The translations under genes and the position numbers were made by a program. Positions 1-12,094 of a stretch of 64,000 bases of DNA are shown piece after piece. Source of the DNA: Cryptomeria japonica (Eukaryota; Streptophyta; Pinopsida; Cupressales; Cupressaceae); contig NC_081408.1 of the NCBI RefSeq assembly GCF_030272615.1, positions 618,076,476 through 618,140,475 of the forward strand. The letters are read 5' to 3'. The notes under the pieces were generated by a model. That model ran no database searches. It was given only the letters and a program-made list of their open reading frames with translations, and had not been told where the DNA came from. Within the stretch, counting starts at the first letter, position 1. Every line of letters starts with the position of its first letter.

Positions 1-2317
1 AGAAAAGGCCCTGGTAGAAAAAGTTGAAGATAAGGATGAATGGGTAATTGATAGTGGATGCTCACATGATATGACTGGAGATAAAAGAAAATTTCTATCC
101 CTACAAGAATACAATGGCAGTCAAGTCAGATTTGGAGATGACAAAGCATGTATGATCAAAACTAGAGGTATTATTTCTTTGGATGGTAAGCATAATATTG
201 ATAATGTCTATTATGTAGAAGGTTTAAAGAATAATCTTTTGAGTGTTGGTCAATTGGTGGACAATGGTTTCCAACTTAAGTTTAAAGATAGAAAATACAA
301 AATCATCAACAAGACTGGTTTGGAGATTGCAATCGGTATTCAGATTGGAGGTAACATCTTTCACTTGAACACTGGTAATAAGACATGTTTGATTGCTCAT
401 ATTGATGAGAGTTGGTTATGGTATAAGAGGTTGCATCATGTTAATTTTGATTGTATTGTTAACATTAGTTCAACTAAGGCAGTTAGAGATATACCTAAGA
501 TTATGAAGCCTCATAATCCGGTATGTAAGGAATGTCAATTAGGAAAAGAAGTTAGAAATTATTTTAAGAGAATACATGATAAATCTAATGATGTGCTTGA
601 TTTTATTCACACTGTCTTATGTGGTCTTGCAAGGACTAGAAGCTTTCAAGGCAATAGGTATTTCATGCTGATTATTGATCACTATTCTAGGATAATGTGG
701 GTGACTTTTCTTAGGGAGAAGTCTGAAGCCTTTTATAAATTCAAGATCTTTAAAGCAAAGGTTGAAACAAAAATTGGATTGAAAATCAAATGTCTAAGAT
801 CAGATCAAGGCGGTGAGTTCACTTCTCATGAATTTAATAGTTATTGTGAGAAATGGAATTAGGAGACAACTATTTGCACGTCAGACTCCTTAGCAGAATG
901 GAGTAGTTGAATGAAATAACATAACCATATTGGATGCAGCAAGATCTATGATGATGGAAGCCAAATTTCCTCACATCTACTGGATAGAAGCAGTGAGTAC
1001 AATAGTCTACACATTCAACACAATTCACATCAAAGGTGAAACTAGTAAGACCCCTTATGAATTATGGTTTGGACATACACCTATTGTTAAATATTTCAGA
1101 ATTTTTGGAAGTAAATGCTATATCAAAAGAGATGATTCAATTGGGAAGTTTGATCCTAGATGTGATGAAGGGATATTTCTTGGTTATTCAATTCAAATCA
1201 AAGCATGTAGATGTCATATCAAAAGATTGCAGAAAATTGTGGAGAGCGCTAATGTGAAAGTGGATGAGCAATACAAAAATCAATCTATATCATGTGAAAG
1301 GGAACCGACAGTGGAAATGATCATAACTTAACCAACAATGCCTCAACTGGTACAAGAAACTAAGATAGTTACACTAGTACAATCAGAAAATTCAGTTGTG
1401 ACTGATGATCAGAGCAGTGAACCTGAAGTTCAGAAGAAACCAAGGTATGTAAGATTAAATCATTCTGAAGATCAAATCATTGGAGATAGGAACAAGGGAG
1501 TTATGACAAGAAGAAGACTGGCAAATGAAGAGGTATTTCTTATTTCTCTAATTGAACTGGAACCTGTTATTGAAGCTTGTAAAGATGAACATTGGTTAAA
1601 GGTTATGGAAGATGAATTAGATCAGATAGAGAAAAATGAAACTTGGACTTTGGTTCCCTGACCTAAATATAAGAATGTTATTGGAACTAAATGGGTTTTT
1701 AGGAATAAACTGAATGAGGATGGTCAAGTTGTAAGAAACAAGGCTAGATTGGTTTGTAAAGGATATTCTCAAATGGAAGGAATTGATTATGGTGAGATAT
1801 TTGCACCTATAGCTAGAATTGAAGCTGTTAGACTATTTCTTGCATATGCAGCTTATAAGAACTATAAGGTTTATAAAATGGATGTTAAATGTGCATTTTT
1901 GAATGGTGAACTTGAGGAAGAAGTATACATTGAGCAACCTGATGGATTTTCACTGACCGATGATAAAGATATGGTTTGTAGATTGAATAAAGCTTTATAT
2001 GTATTTAAACAAGCTCCTAGAGCTTGGTATGAAAGGTTGGATAAATATCTTTTGAAGCTTGGTTTTACTAAAGACAATGCTGATAGTAATTTATGATAAA
2101 TTGTGCATGGAATTTTTTAATAATATGAAAAATAAATTTGAAATGTCCATGATTTGTGAGATGAGATTTTTCTTAGGTTTGCAGATTACTCAAACTAACA
2201 AAGGCATTTTAATCTGTCAAACTAAGTATCTAAGGGAATTGTTGAAGAAGTTTGGTATTGATAATTCTAAACTGGTAAGTACTTGTATGGTGACAAGTGA
2301 GAAATTATCTATGAAGG
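1..2317 (+). pseudogene. copia pol, 5' part of A: protease end, GAG-pre-integrase, integrase, RT fingers/palm
   Basis: The protease motif D-S-G lies at 50-58, followed by CSHDMTGD. The GAG-pre-integrase block with its H/H and C-x2-C residues follows to about 545. The integrase core runs from about 600, but the usual HTDL is HTVL near 608, so the first catalytic Asp is lost. The second Asp (LRSDQGGEF, about 795-821) and the Glu (NGVVE) remain. A frameshift lies near 850 and stops follow at about 893, 914, 1329 and 1659. RT blocks such as [11 protein letters not shown] and [10 protein letters not shown] are clear to about 2096. About 70 bp that should carry the FVDDIIFGG box is missing at about 2095, and RT reading resumes with a frameshift until G interrupts it. 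Confidence 0.9.
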
Positions 2318-4927
2318 TGTTAGACACAATGCACCACTGAGGGGGGGGGGGGGGGGGTTGAACAAGTGGTTCTCAAATTTTTCCCTTTTACTATCCTATG
2401 TGTGCATACCAGTTAATGAGGAGACCATCTCAAAAGAAAACACACACACAAGGGGCATCACATTACACTAGCATGTACAAAGAAAAACCAAGATGGGAAA
2501 AACCTCAGTGAGCAATGTTGCTAGAGTCTACTGCTCCAATCCAACCTCACAATAAAAAAATGTTATAATGTTTAGGGCACCAACCCAAGGAGAACCAACC
2601 CCTGATTTAGGGCACCAACCCAAGGTGAACCAACCCTTGATTTAGGGCACCAACCCCTAACTTGTTTATGGGCTACAACCCAAAGGAACTACAACCCCTG
2701 CATCGAGATACAACTTAGTGATTACAATTAAACATTAATTACAAAAGTAGTTATCTTGTTACAAGTGAATCTTCCAACCATTTCTTACAAAAGTAGTTAT
2801 CTTGTTACAAGTGAATCTTCCAACCATTTCTTATACCTTACTCTGTCGGTGAGATACCTTCTCTTCTTCAACAACTCACTCTTTTGTTGCTCTCATCTGC
2901 TTCTTTGCTTGCTGGTAAACTCTACCGGTTCACCTCTCTTCTGTTATTCTCTTACTGAATCTCCACCTCACTTCTCTTCTCTTCACCAGTACTACTCTCT
3001 ATCAGTTCTATGTCTACCTACTCTGCAACTTCCTTCACCTCTTCTCTGTCGATATGGACACTACCGGTTCTTCTCTTCTATCGGTTGAACACTTCAACCA
3101 TGTTCTCCCTCACTCTTACTCTCTTCTCAGATACTCATCGAGCACTTAGCTGATTTTCTCTCACATGCAAAAGTAATACACTTCACAGCGGCACAATATT
3201 TATCTATACAACAGCACTCAACTATGTCCTTGGCCTGAATATTTATAGTCTGGTTTTCCCGCCAAAAACTAATTCAAAATCTTAGGTGATTAGGGTTTCC
3301 TCATCATCCTCGAGGAAAACCAAATCCAATTAGATCATGCTTGATCTGATCTCCCTGACAGCCAATTTTACACCTCTGCCATTAATGTGCCTTCTTGATC
3401 ACGCCTTCCATCTTTGGCAATCTGCTTTCACTCTGTCAACACATCTCAGTCAATCACCATAAATGGCTCAGCTGTTCCCTTCACCAACTCTTATCTCAAG
3501 CTTCGCAATCACCATTAATGTTGGACCAATCACAACTACCTCTTTGACACCATACATCATTGTCCTTTGAACATTTTCCACCTCAGCTCCACGTGACATC
3601 ACAGTCGGTATCCTCTTCATCATACTACTCTGTCAGTTTAGCTTGGTCACTGACCACACACATAACTGGTACACCCATATCGGTTCACCAACCCTACCAG
3701 CACTTACCACCTTGTTGGTTGTCCTTTTCATGACCTTTTCTAATTTGTTGGTGTAACCCTTGTGTTTGCACTTCACTACTTTGCTGGTGTCTGATACTCT
3801 ATCGGTTACCTCACCATGTCTGCACTGTGCTGAACTTCTAGTGGAACACTCAAACCAGTCTTCAGACATGTCAATCCAAAACATGCACATTCTCAACATG
3901 TAGGAGTCTTTTGCACATGTACCTTGTCCATATTACCGGTGGGTTTTCATACTAGTAATCACTCTTGATGACACCATTTCATCAACCTTCAACAAACTCC
4001 ATCTTTATTAGATGAGAACCTTATCTTCCTTGTCTCCTCTCTGATGTTTCACCAGTTGACATAACATGTCAACTATCACCAATGTAGATTTTGGTAAATG
4101 TGTCTGCCAGTGGATAGCATACTTTCCTTCTTGCTGGTGAGACACATTGATGACACCAAGTAATCACACTCCAACTATTATGCATCAACCTTCCTTTAGT
4201 ATCCCAGTATCCCATGTATATTCATGTAGACTCACCAACATTCTTCTCCATCAAATCAGTTCTCCTCTCATCTGGTTTGTTAAGCTGAATGACAAACACA
4301 CCATGTCAACTCCTCGTTCTTCCACTTGTACAACCTGTCTCTACATTCAATCACATTCCTATCTCAGGGAATCATTCTGCTAGTACAAGTGTGACTTTAC
4401 TGAGGGGAGGATACATCATCCACATGACATATGTCATCCTGCACATAGAGGGAACATACTTTGTCAACCTATCACCTATCCTGGGAATGCTTCTTCATTC
4501 GGTGGGAGACCTGCTAGTTATCCTTACACTAGCAATCTAGTGGCCTGCTTATACTTCTACTTTTCCTTCAGTGTTGATGTGAACCAAATAGTGTTCTATC
4601 ACTTCAGCATAACCAATGCTCATCATGTAATCTCTTCATCCTGGTTGTATGCAACACCATATCAACAACCCTTTTTTAGAGTGGAGTGGTCTCTTTACAA
4701 CACTTCTAGCATACCGGTACATGTCGGTTCTTCCTTCTGCATGAAGATGGTCACTTAGTTGTCACCAATTATAACACATCAACTCTTCTCCCATACTGGT
4801 CCTTATTCTATTCCAGTATTCATCAAACTCTAATGCCAATAGCCTCTTGTTCACTAGTTGACATCAATGTCAATGATATTGGTAACATCCTATACCGATT
4901 GACATCAATGACAACACAATACCAACA
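2318..4927 (-). repeat. 3' LTR of G
   Basis: On the minus strand it starts TGTTGGTATTG and ends GTGTCTAACA, giving the TG...CA ends of LTRs. It matches 8230-10757 along its length with scattered substitutions and small indels. A 17-base G-run lies at 2341-2357, close to the U5 end; the other copy has only 8 G. Short ORFs in it (for example around 2756-3088) are not conserved coding sequence. Confidence 0.9.
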
Positions 4928-5800
4928 ATCTCCCCCTTTGGCATTGATGTCAACACATGTAGTATCCGGTATACTATAATATCTTTCTCCCCCTTTGACA
5001 ACAATGGCAAAGGGTACCGTCAGGATAACATTCCTCCTCGTATCTACCAGGTACTAACAGAAGTCTTACTCTCCCTTTTTACCAGGTGCATCTCCCCCTT
5101 TGAAGATTATGCACAACATTATCTCAAACACCAACATTTGAGATGGAAAGCTCAGGTACACCGGTCTCTCTCCTTCTTTGAGCATCTACTTCTATGTACA
5201 ATATATTTGATATCAATATGAGGATATAGCTCTGAGCTCCCCCTGAACCTCAGATCTTTGTTCTTTATTTCTCATCGGCTAGATCCCAAACCGGGACTCA
5301 CATCAATACCTGTGACATCCATCATCATGACCACAATGCCAACTAGCAGGTCACATATCCAACCTATTGACCAATTAAGATGTATGCACATAAGATCAAC
5401 TACCAGACCACCATAAGTCATTTAGGTCCTTTTCAATATCACCTAGGACATAACCTTATCCATCCAGGATATCAGAGTTACTGCAATGATTCCTCAGCGC
5501 ATTGACTTACATAACCTGCAACACTTATCAACATCCATGCTGGTAACATGTTGCACATACCGGTCTCTTATTTCTACCGGGACACTTTCCTCTTTACCTT
5601 TGTTTCCCAGTTCCAATTTCCTCTGCTACCATTCATTTCACTCGTAGTAGTAAACCATCTTCGATGTGTAGTTAAGGCGGTAACTACACACATACTACTA
5701 TCATATTGTCTTCCTCTTACCAACAACAACTTGTTCATCTCCTTATCTACATTCAACTAAGGGGTGAATGATCTGGTCAATATGTAACTCCCCCCAAGTC
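4928..5800 (-). promoter_or_regulatory. multiple polypurine tracts of G and non-coding 3' internal region
   Basis: Read on the minus strand, CAAAGGGGGAGAT abuts the 3' LTR (4929-4940). Further copies of the purine run lie at 4986-4997, 5091-5102, about 5236-5246 and about 5787-5798. The tract next to the LTR primes plus-strand DNA synthesis in LTR retrotransposons. Repeated tracts of this sequence are a recognised Sirevirus trait. No supported coding sequence is seen between 4941 and about 5850. Confidence 0.75.
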
Positions 5801-5853
5801 CTGCATCTCCTTTAAGCCATAGGAGATAGCACTTGTGCATTTAATGCACAATG

Positions 5854-8228
5854 TCAGTCCATGGTCCTATTTTCCCATTTCTTCCTCCATGTCTGCTTGA
5901 TCTCACTTTTCTTCCCCTTTTCAGTTTGGGGATCAGATTTCTTCTTCTTTTGGTGATTGATCCTTACACTTCTGGATTCTCCATTACAACCGAAAGTAGT
6001 GCTATAGTAGCACACAACATCCATCCCAACCTCATGATTAGGGAACCTTCTAGCATACCAGTTTTCTCTTCCTTTTCTAATGATGCCATTTTGGCTAGTT
6101 ACCGGTTTCCTTGAATTCCTTGCATGTGTAGGAACACGTTTCATCTTATTCCATGCAGGTCTTTGCTTCTCATATGTCCTATAACTTCCTTTGAGTTGAT
6201 TAGGATGGTTCCACCAATTGCCATAGGAAGGTGAGTTCTTCTTCCTACATTCATAATTTCTATGGCCAAATCCATTTTAGTCATAGCATACAACATTTGC
6301 ATTTCTAGGAGCAGCAAATGGATTCATATTAGCATAACCAGGAGTGGGCATATGCATGTTTCTACATTCTGAAACCTTATGCCCATATGCATTGCTTCTC
6401 TTGCAAACTATCATGCTATTTCTAGGAGGAATACCCTATCTATTCCTAGGCCTCATTCTACATTCAATTGCCCTATGGCCATATCCCTTACATACAAAGC
6501 AATAACCAGAGAAAGGTGGCTTATTACTTACAAATTTATTCTGCAAAACATGAGGTGATTTTATTGGTTTGGCCACTTTGTTTCTCCTTCTTCGGGGATG
6601 AATCCTGGGTTGTCCATGCTCTGTAGATATTCCATCTGATCCCTTATTTTGCCATGCTTGTCTTGACTTGGTGGTAGCAACATTTCTTTGTCTTCTACAT
6701 ATAGGAGGTCTTCTCCTATTCATACTACCAGTGACACTATATTCCCTCATCTTTCCTTTTCCTTTAAGATCTACATTGTTTCTCCATGCAACACCAATTT
6801 TCCTCTTCGTGTTTTCACCGGTTGAAGACAGGTCAACCTTCTTTCTTGGAGTATCTCTGACTTTGAAGGTTTGGCTTTTGCCATTTCATTTGAGGAGACC
6901 AATTGAATATCTTTGTGGGAGGTCTCCTTGCTTGTAGAGCATTCACCGATACCACATCCTAATCCTCCATTGTCCTTGGAATGTTTTTGTAGGATTAACA
7001 TCCTATCCAAGGCTTTAGTGCCACCATCATATTTCTTTCTCAGTTTAAGCTCATCTTGGCACTTATCCAACTCTAATGTGAGCTTTGGAACTTCATCCTT
7101 GAGAGCATGAAACTCCTTTCCTTTAGTCTCCACCTTTTGCTCTAACACTTTGCACCTACACCTGTTGGTATCCGAATCCGATCTGGATTCCACATTCACA
7201 TTCTTAGCATCAACCACTTGTGCTTTCAAATTGGCAAGGGCTAACTCTGATTCTTGAAGACTATTGACCAACCAGTTTTGTTCCATAATAGCAACATTTT
7301 TTAACATCTTGTATTCTTTCCTTAGAATCTCCATTACACTTTCCTTGGAGTCCAAGACTAATTTCAAGTCATCAGTCAATATTTTTGCCTCTTCTAGTTG
7401 AGTGATCAATAAACCAACTTTTTGGTTTAATTCTTCAAGGTAGGTTCTCAATTGGCTACAATCCTCATGAACTGATCTTTTGTAGTTTTTAAATTCATTT
7501 CTAACATTTTGTAGCTCTTCTAGAGCAAATACCAGTTCACACTCAAGATCTACTTCTGCATCTTCTTCTTCTTCATCATCACTTCCAAATAGATCTTGTT
7601 GACTAGATCTATCTACCTTGTCTCCTCCCTTTTCATCATCTTCAAGGTTGCTTCCAAATGCATCATATCTATGGGATCGATCTGCATTATCCCCTTTTGA
7701 TGTGTAATTCTCAATTTCTATCTCATGGGCCATGAAGAGATGAGTCTCTACATCACCAATGTTACTGAAACAATATAAACTAACTCTTTCATCTACACAT
7801 GTATCTATTGCATTGTTCTTCTCACTCTCACAAGCTGATTTAGTGGTGTAGGGTTCATTTCCATAGAGTTTCTTTAGTCAGTCCCACAAAATTTTTGTCA
7901 ATTTACACTTATCCACTTGTGAGGGAACATCACAGGTGAGTCCACAGAAAATAGCCTTCATGGCTTCATCACTGCATTTGTATCTTCTTTCTTCTTCAGG
8001 ACTGGTGGGAGGGCTAACATTCCTAGGGAGACCATTAACAACCACCATCCAAACATCATAACCTAGGGAGGATAGGTAGATTTCCATTCTACAACTCCAA
8101 ATGGCATAGTTAGATCCATTAAACATTGGAGCAGGGATTGATACTAAATAAACAAATGTGTCCTTAAGCCACAATCTACCCAAGCTAGAGAAAGCTCGTC
8201 TGACTAGGAACCTAGGCTCTAATACCAA
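5854..8228 (-). pseudogene. gag-like ORF of G: partial DUF4219/UBN2 start, coiled coil, zinc knuckles
   Basis: The minus-strand reading opens beside the primer site at 8228. It has a DUF4219/UBN2-like start (FNGSNYAIWSCRMEIYL), a stop at 7878, and then continues in the same frame through an acidic segment and a long coiled coil (7733-6771). After a frameshift near 6760 come a good zinc knuckle, CFVCKGYGHRAIEC (about 6500-6460), and two decayed knuckles: one with its second Cys replaced (about 6410-6370) and one with a stop inside it (about 6290-6255). The stretch below about 6230 is basic and its coding status is unsure. The reading suggests an RNA-binding structural protein with a shortened capsid part. 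Confidence 0.75.
8215..8227 (-). promoter_or_regulatory. primer binding site of G
   Basis: The minus strand reads TGGTATTAGAGCC two bases from the end of the right LTR. This is one base off TGGTATCAGAGCC, the site complementary to the 3' end of initiator-Met tRNA used by plant copia elements. It fixes the right LTR as the 5' LTR and the minus orientation of G. Confidence 0.88.
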
Positions 8229-8229
8229 T

Positions 8230-10757
8230 TGTTAGACACAATACACCACTAAGGGGGGGGTTGAATTAGTGGTTCTCAAACTTTTCCCTTTTACTATCCT
8301 ATGTGTGCATACCGGTTAATGAGGAGACCAAATCAAAAGAAAACACACACAAGGGGCATCATATAACACTAGCATGTACAAGGTAAACCCAAGATGGGAA
8401 AAACCTCGATGAGCAATATTGTTGGAGTCTACTGCTCCAATCCAGCCTCACAGTCAAAAACTGTTACAATGTTTAGGGCACCAACCCAAGGAGCACCAAC
8501 CCAAGGGGAACCAACTCCTAACTTGTTTATAGGATACACCCAAAGGAGCTACATCACCTGCACCAAGATAAAACTTATTGTTTACAATAAAACATCAATT
8601 ACAAAAGTAGTTATCTTGTTACAAGTGAATCTTGCAAGCATTTGTTATACCTTACTCTGTTGGTGAGATACCTTCTTTCCTCCACCGACTCACTCTTATG
8701 CTGTTCTAATCTATTGCTTTGCTTGCCAGTAAACTCTACTGGTTCACCTCTCTTATGTTCCACTCTTACTGAATCTCCTCCTCACTACTCTTCTCTTCAC
8801 CGGTACTACTCTTTGTTGGTTCTATGTCTACCTACTATGCAACTTCCTTCACCTCTATTCCACTGATATGGACACTACCGGCTCTAATCTTCTACCAGTT
8901 GAACAATTCAACCAGGTTCTCCCTCACTCTTACTCTCTTCTCAGATACTCAATGAGAACTTGGCTGATTTTCTCTCATATGCAGTTGTAATACACTTTGC
9001 AGCAACACAGTATTCTTCTATACAACAACACTTAACTATGTCCTTGGCTTGCATATTTATAGTCTAGTTTTCCCACAAAAACCTAATTCAAAATCTTAAG
9101 TCATTAGGGTTTCCTCATCATCCTCGAGGCGAAACAAATCCAATCAGATCTTGCTCGATCTGGTCTCCCCGATAGACAACTGTACACCTTCACCATTAAC
9201 ACGCCTTCTTGATCATGCCTTCCATCTTTGGCAATCTGCTTTTAGTCTATCGGCACATCTTAGTCAATCACCATAAATGGGTTAGTTGTTCCCTTCACCA
9301 ACTCCTATCTAGACAATCAATCTATCTTGGATCTCAAGCCGCACACCTCTACAACTCTACCTTGAGCTTCATAGTCACCATTAATGTTGGACCAATCACA
9401 ACTACCTCTTTTACACCAGACATCATGGTCCTCTGCACATTTTTCACCTTAGCTCTGCATGGCATCACAGTACTCTGTCAGTTTACCTTGGTCACTGACT
9501 AGACACATAACTGGTACACCCATACCGGTTCACCAACCCTACCAGCACTAACCACCTTGCCAGTTGTCCTTCTTTTCATGACCTTTTCTAATCTTTCGAT
9601 GTAACTCTTATGTCTGCACTTCACCACTTTGTCAGTGTCTCATACTCTACCAGTTACCTCACCATGTTTGTACTGTGCTGAACTATCGGTGGAACACTCA
9701 AATTGGTCTTCAGACATGTCAATCCAAAACATGCACATTCTCAACACGTAGGAGTCTTCTGCACCTGCATGTTGTCCATATTATCAGTGGGCTTTCATAC
9801 CAGTAACCACTCTTGATGACACCATGTCATCAACCTTAAATGAACTCCATCTTTATCAGGTGAGAACCTTATCTTCCTTGTCTCTTCTCTAATGTTTCAT
9901 TGGTTGACATAACATGTCAACTATCACCAATGCAGATTTTGGTAAATGTGTGGCAGTGGGCAACATACTTTCCTTCTTGTCGGCGAGACACATTGATGAC
10001 ACCAAGTCATCACACTCCACCTGTTATGCATCAACCTTCCTTCAGTATCCCAGTATCCCATGTATATTCTTGCAAACTCACCATCATTCTTCTCCATCAA
10101 ACCTATTCTCCTCTCATCTGGTTTGTCAAGATGAATGACAAACACACCATCTCAACTCCCCATTCTTCCACTTGTACAATTGGTCTCTGCATTCAATCAG
10201 CTACCTATCTCAGGGAATCATTCTATCAGTACAAGTGTGACTTTACTGAGGGGAGGATACATCATCCACATGATGTATGTCATCCTACACATAGAGGGAA
10301 CATACTTTGTCAACCTATCACCTAGTTTGGGAATGCTTCTTCATCCAGTGGGAGACCTTCTAGTTATCCTTACACTAGCAGTCAAGTGGCCTACTCATAA
10401 TTCTACTTTTCCTCTGGTGTTGATGTGAACCAAACAGTAGTCCGCCACTTCAGCATAACCAATGCTCATCATGTAATTTGTTCATCCTGGTTGTATGCAA
10501 CACCATATCAACAACCCTTTTTTAGAGTGGAGTGGTCTCTTTACTAGACTTATAGCATACCGGTACATGTTGGTTCTTCCTTCTGCATGAAGATGGTCAC
10601 CTAGTTGTCACCAATGACAATACATCAACTCTTCTCCCATATCGTTCCTTCTTCTATTCCAGTTGTCATCAAACTCTAATGCCAATAGCCTCTTGTTTAC
10701 TAGTTGATATGAATGTCAGTGATACCGGTTGACATCAATGACAACACAATGCCAATA
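8230..10757 (-). repeat. 5' LTR of G
   Basis: It starts TGTTAGACACAAT on the plus strand and matches 2318-4927, but is about 80 bp shorter through indels. Its short G-run (8253-8260) is the counterpart of the 17-base run in the other LTR. The distal end reads CCAATA, so the terminal CA has changed to TA. Confidence 0.9.
9055..9061 (-). promoter_or_regulatory. candidate TATA box in the 5' LTR of G
   Basis: On the minus strand this reads TATAAAT, in the context ACTATAAATATGCAAGCC. The other LTR has the same word at 3241-3247. Conservation in both LTRs and position in the second half of the LTR suggest the core promoter; no transcription evidence is available. Confidence 0.45.
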
Positions 10758-11463
10758 CAAGGATACTTCTACACTGGTAAATCGAACAAGGTATAAGTCT
10801 ATGGTTGGTGGCTTTCTATATTTAACTCAGACTAGACTAGATAGTATGAATGCAATAAGTATTGTTTCAAGATATCAAAGTAATCCTAAAGAAAATCATG
10901 AATGTGCAATAAAGAGGATATTCCAGTATTTGTAAGGAATAACAAAATATGGCTTATGGCATTCTAGAAATGATGATTTCACTTTATGTGCATATACTTT
11001 CTCAGATTGGGCAAGAGATATTGATGACAAGAAGAACACTTTTGGTGCAACTTTCTTTCTTGGAAAGAAACTGGTTTCATGGATCAAGAAAAAATAGTCA
11101 TGCATTTCTTTATCTACTACAAAAGTTGAGTATGTTGCAGTAGCAACTAATTGCACTCAATTCTTGTGGATGAAGAAAATGTTGAAGGATGTAAAGGTAA
11201 ATTGTAGTGAACCGGTAGTTATCTACTGTGATAACTCTACAGCTATTGACATGTCTAAGAATCCGGTATTTCACTCTAAGACTAAGCATATATCAATAAA
11301 GTATAACTTTCTGAAGGACAAGGTAGAAGGAAAGGAAGTCAAATTGGTTTATGTGAACACTAAAGAATAGATTGCAGATATATTCACTAAACCACTATCT
11401 AAGGAATCATTTGAGTATTTGAGAGACATGTTAGGGGTTTTTGCCCCTCCAGCGGAGACTTGA
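10758..11463 (+). pseudogene. copia pol, 3' part of A: RT C-terminus and RNase H
   Basis: The reading resumes directly after G with TRYKSMVGGFLYLTQT, continuing the RT of 1-2317. RNase H blocks follow: the SDWA-like motif near 11010, EYVAVATNCTQ near 11130, the CDNSTAIDMSKNPVFHSKTKH block near 11230-11290, and ADIFTKPL near 11375. Stops lie at about 10934, 11097 and 11368. It ends in the LRDMLGVF-type tail just before the 3' untranslated part. Confidence 0.9.
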
Positions 11464-11585
11464 TTGATGCAGTTTGTCATCAATCCGACATGCATTATCA
11501 GAGATACTATTCATTCTGGCACTGATGAGTGGTGCTACTACTAAGGAGGAGTAGTTAGCTTTGAGATTCAAAGGTTTATATTCTT

Positions 11586-12094
11586 GCTTTGATATTTGTG
11601 TCATATTTCTAGCATTGATGTCAAAGGGGGAGAGATAGTGATGTGAAAAATAAATTCAGAACTTTACAAAGATATTATTCATAGGGGGAGAGTTATTGAT
11701 ATTTAGGAGATTGTTGGTCATCTTCCATAGGGGGAGACTTGTTTGGCATTTTTTGGTACTTAGATATTTTTCACATCTAGTGTTACCATCAATGCCAAAG
11801 GGGGAGATTGTTGCCATTATGGATGAATTGATTATGTGTTGCTTTGATATTTGTGTCATATTTCTAGCATTGATGTCAAAGGGGGAGAGATAGTGATGTG
11901 AAAAATAAATTCAGAACTTTACAAAGATATTATTCATAGGGGGAGAGTTATTGATATTTAGGAGATTGTTGGTCATCTTCCATAGGGGGAGACTTGTTTG
12001 GCATTTTTGGTACTTAGATATTTTTCACATCTAGTGTTACCATCAATGCCAAAGGGGGAGATTGTTGTCATTATGGATGAATTGATTATGTGTT
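11586..12094 (+). repeat. 255-bp tandem duplication spanning the PPT and LTR start of A
   Basis: The unit 11586-11840 is repeated at 11841-12094 almost exactly (one T lost in a T-run, few substitutions). Each unit holds four purine tracts (the first unit near 11628, 11675, 11726 and 11797) and the first 30 or so bases of the LTR. A therefore carries two PPT/U3 junctions in a row. Confidence 0.92.
12049..12062 (+). promoter_or_regulatory. polypurine tract of A adjoining the 3' LTR
   Basis: The sequence CCAAAGGGGGAGAT directly precedes TGTTGTCATT of the LTR. An identical tract lies 254 bp upstream as part of the tandem duplication. It is the expected plus-strand primer site. Confidence 0.85.

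Larger units (their letters stand above)
2318..10757 (-). mobile_element. element G: non-autonomous copia-type LTR retrotransposon (gag-like ORF only)
   Basis: Two LTRs of about 2.6 and 2.5 kb begin TGTTAGACACAAT on the plus strand and end CCAACA/CCAATA. They flank a 3.3 kb internal region with a primer site, a gag-like ORF and polypurine tracts, all in minus orientation. No protease, integrase or RT is visible. Flanking target duplications are GAAGG (2313-2317) and CAAGG (10758-10762), with one mismatch. The element sits inside the RT of A, so it is younger than A. Mobilisation must have come from an autonomous copia relative; this is inference. Confidence 0.9.

Noticed and set aside
2756-4758. 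Several Ser/Pro-rich ORFs in the left LTR of G
   Set aside because: The two LTRs do not preserve these frames, and the region is LTR sequence with a candidate promoter.
5854-6144. ORFs on both strands in the G interior after the knuckles
   Set aside because: The plus-strand version is a shadow; the minus-strand version may be a basic Gag tail but has no motif, so it is only included as the uncertain end of that pseudogene.
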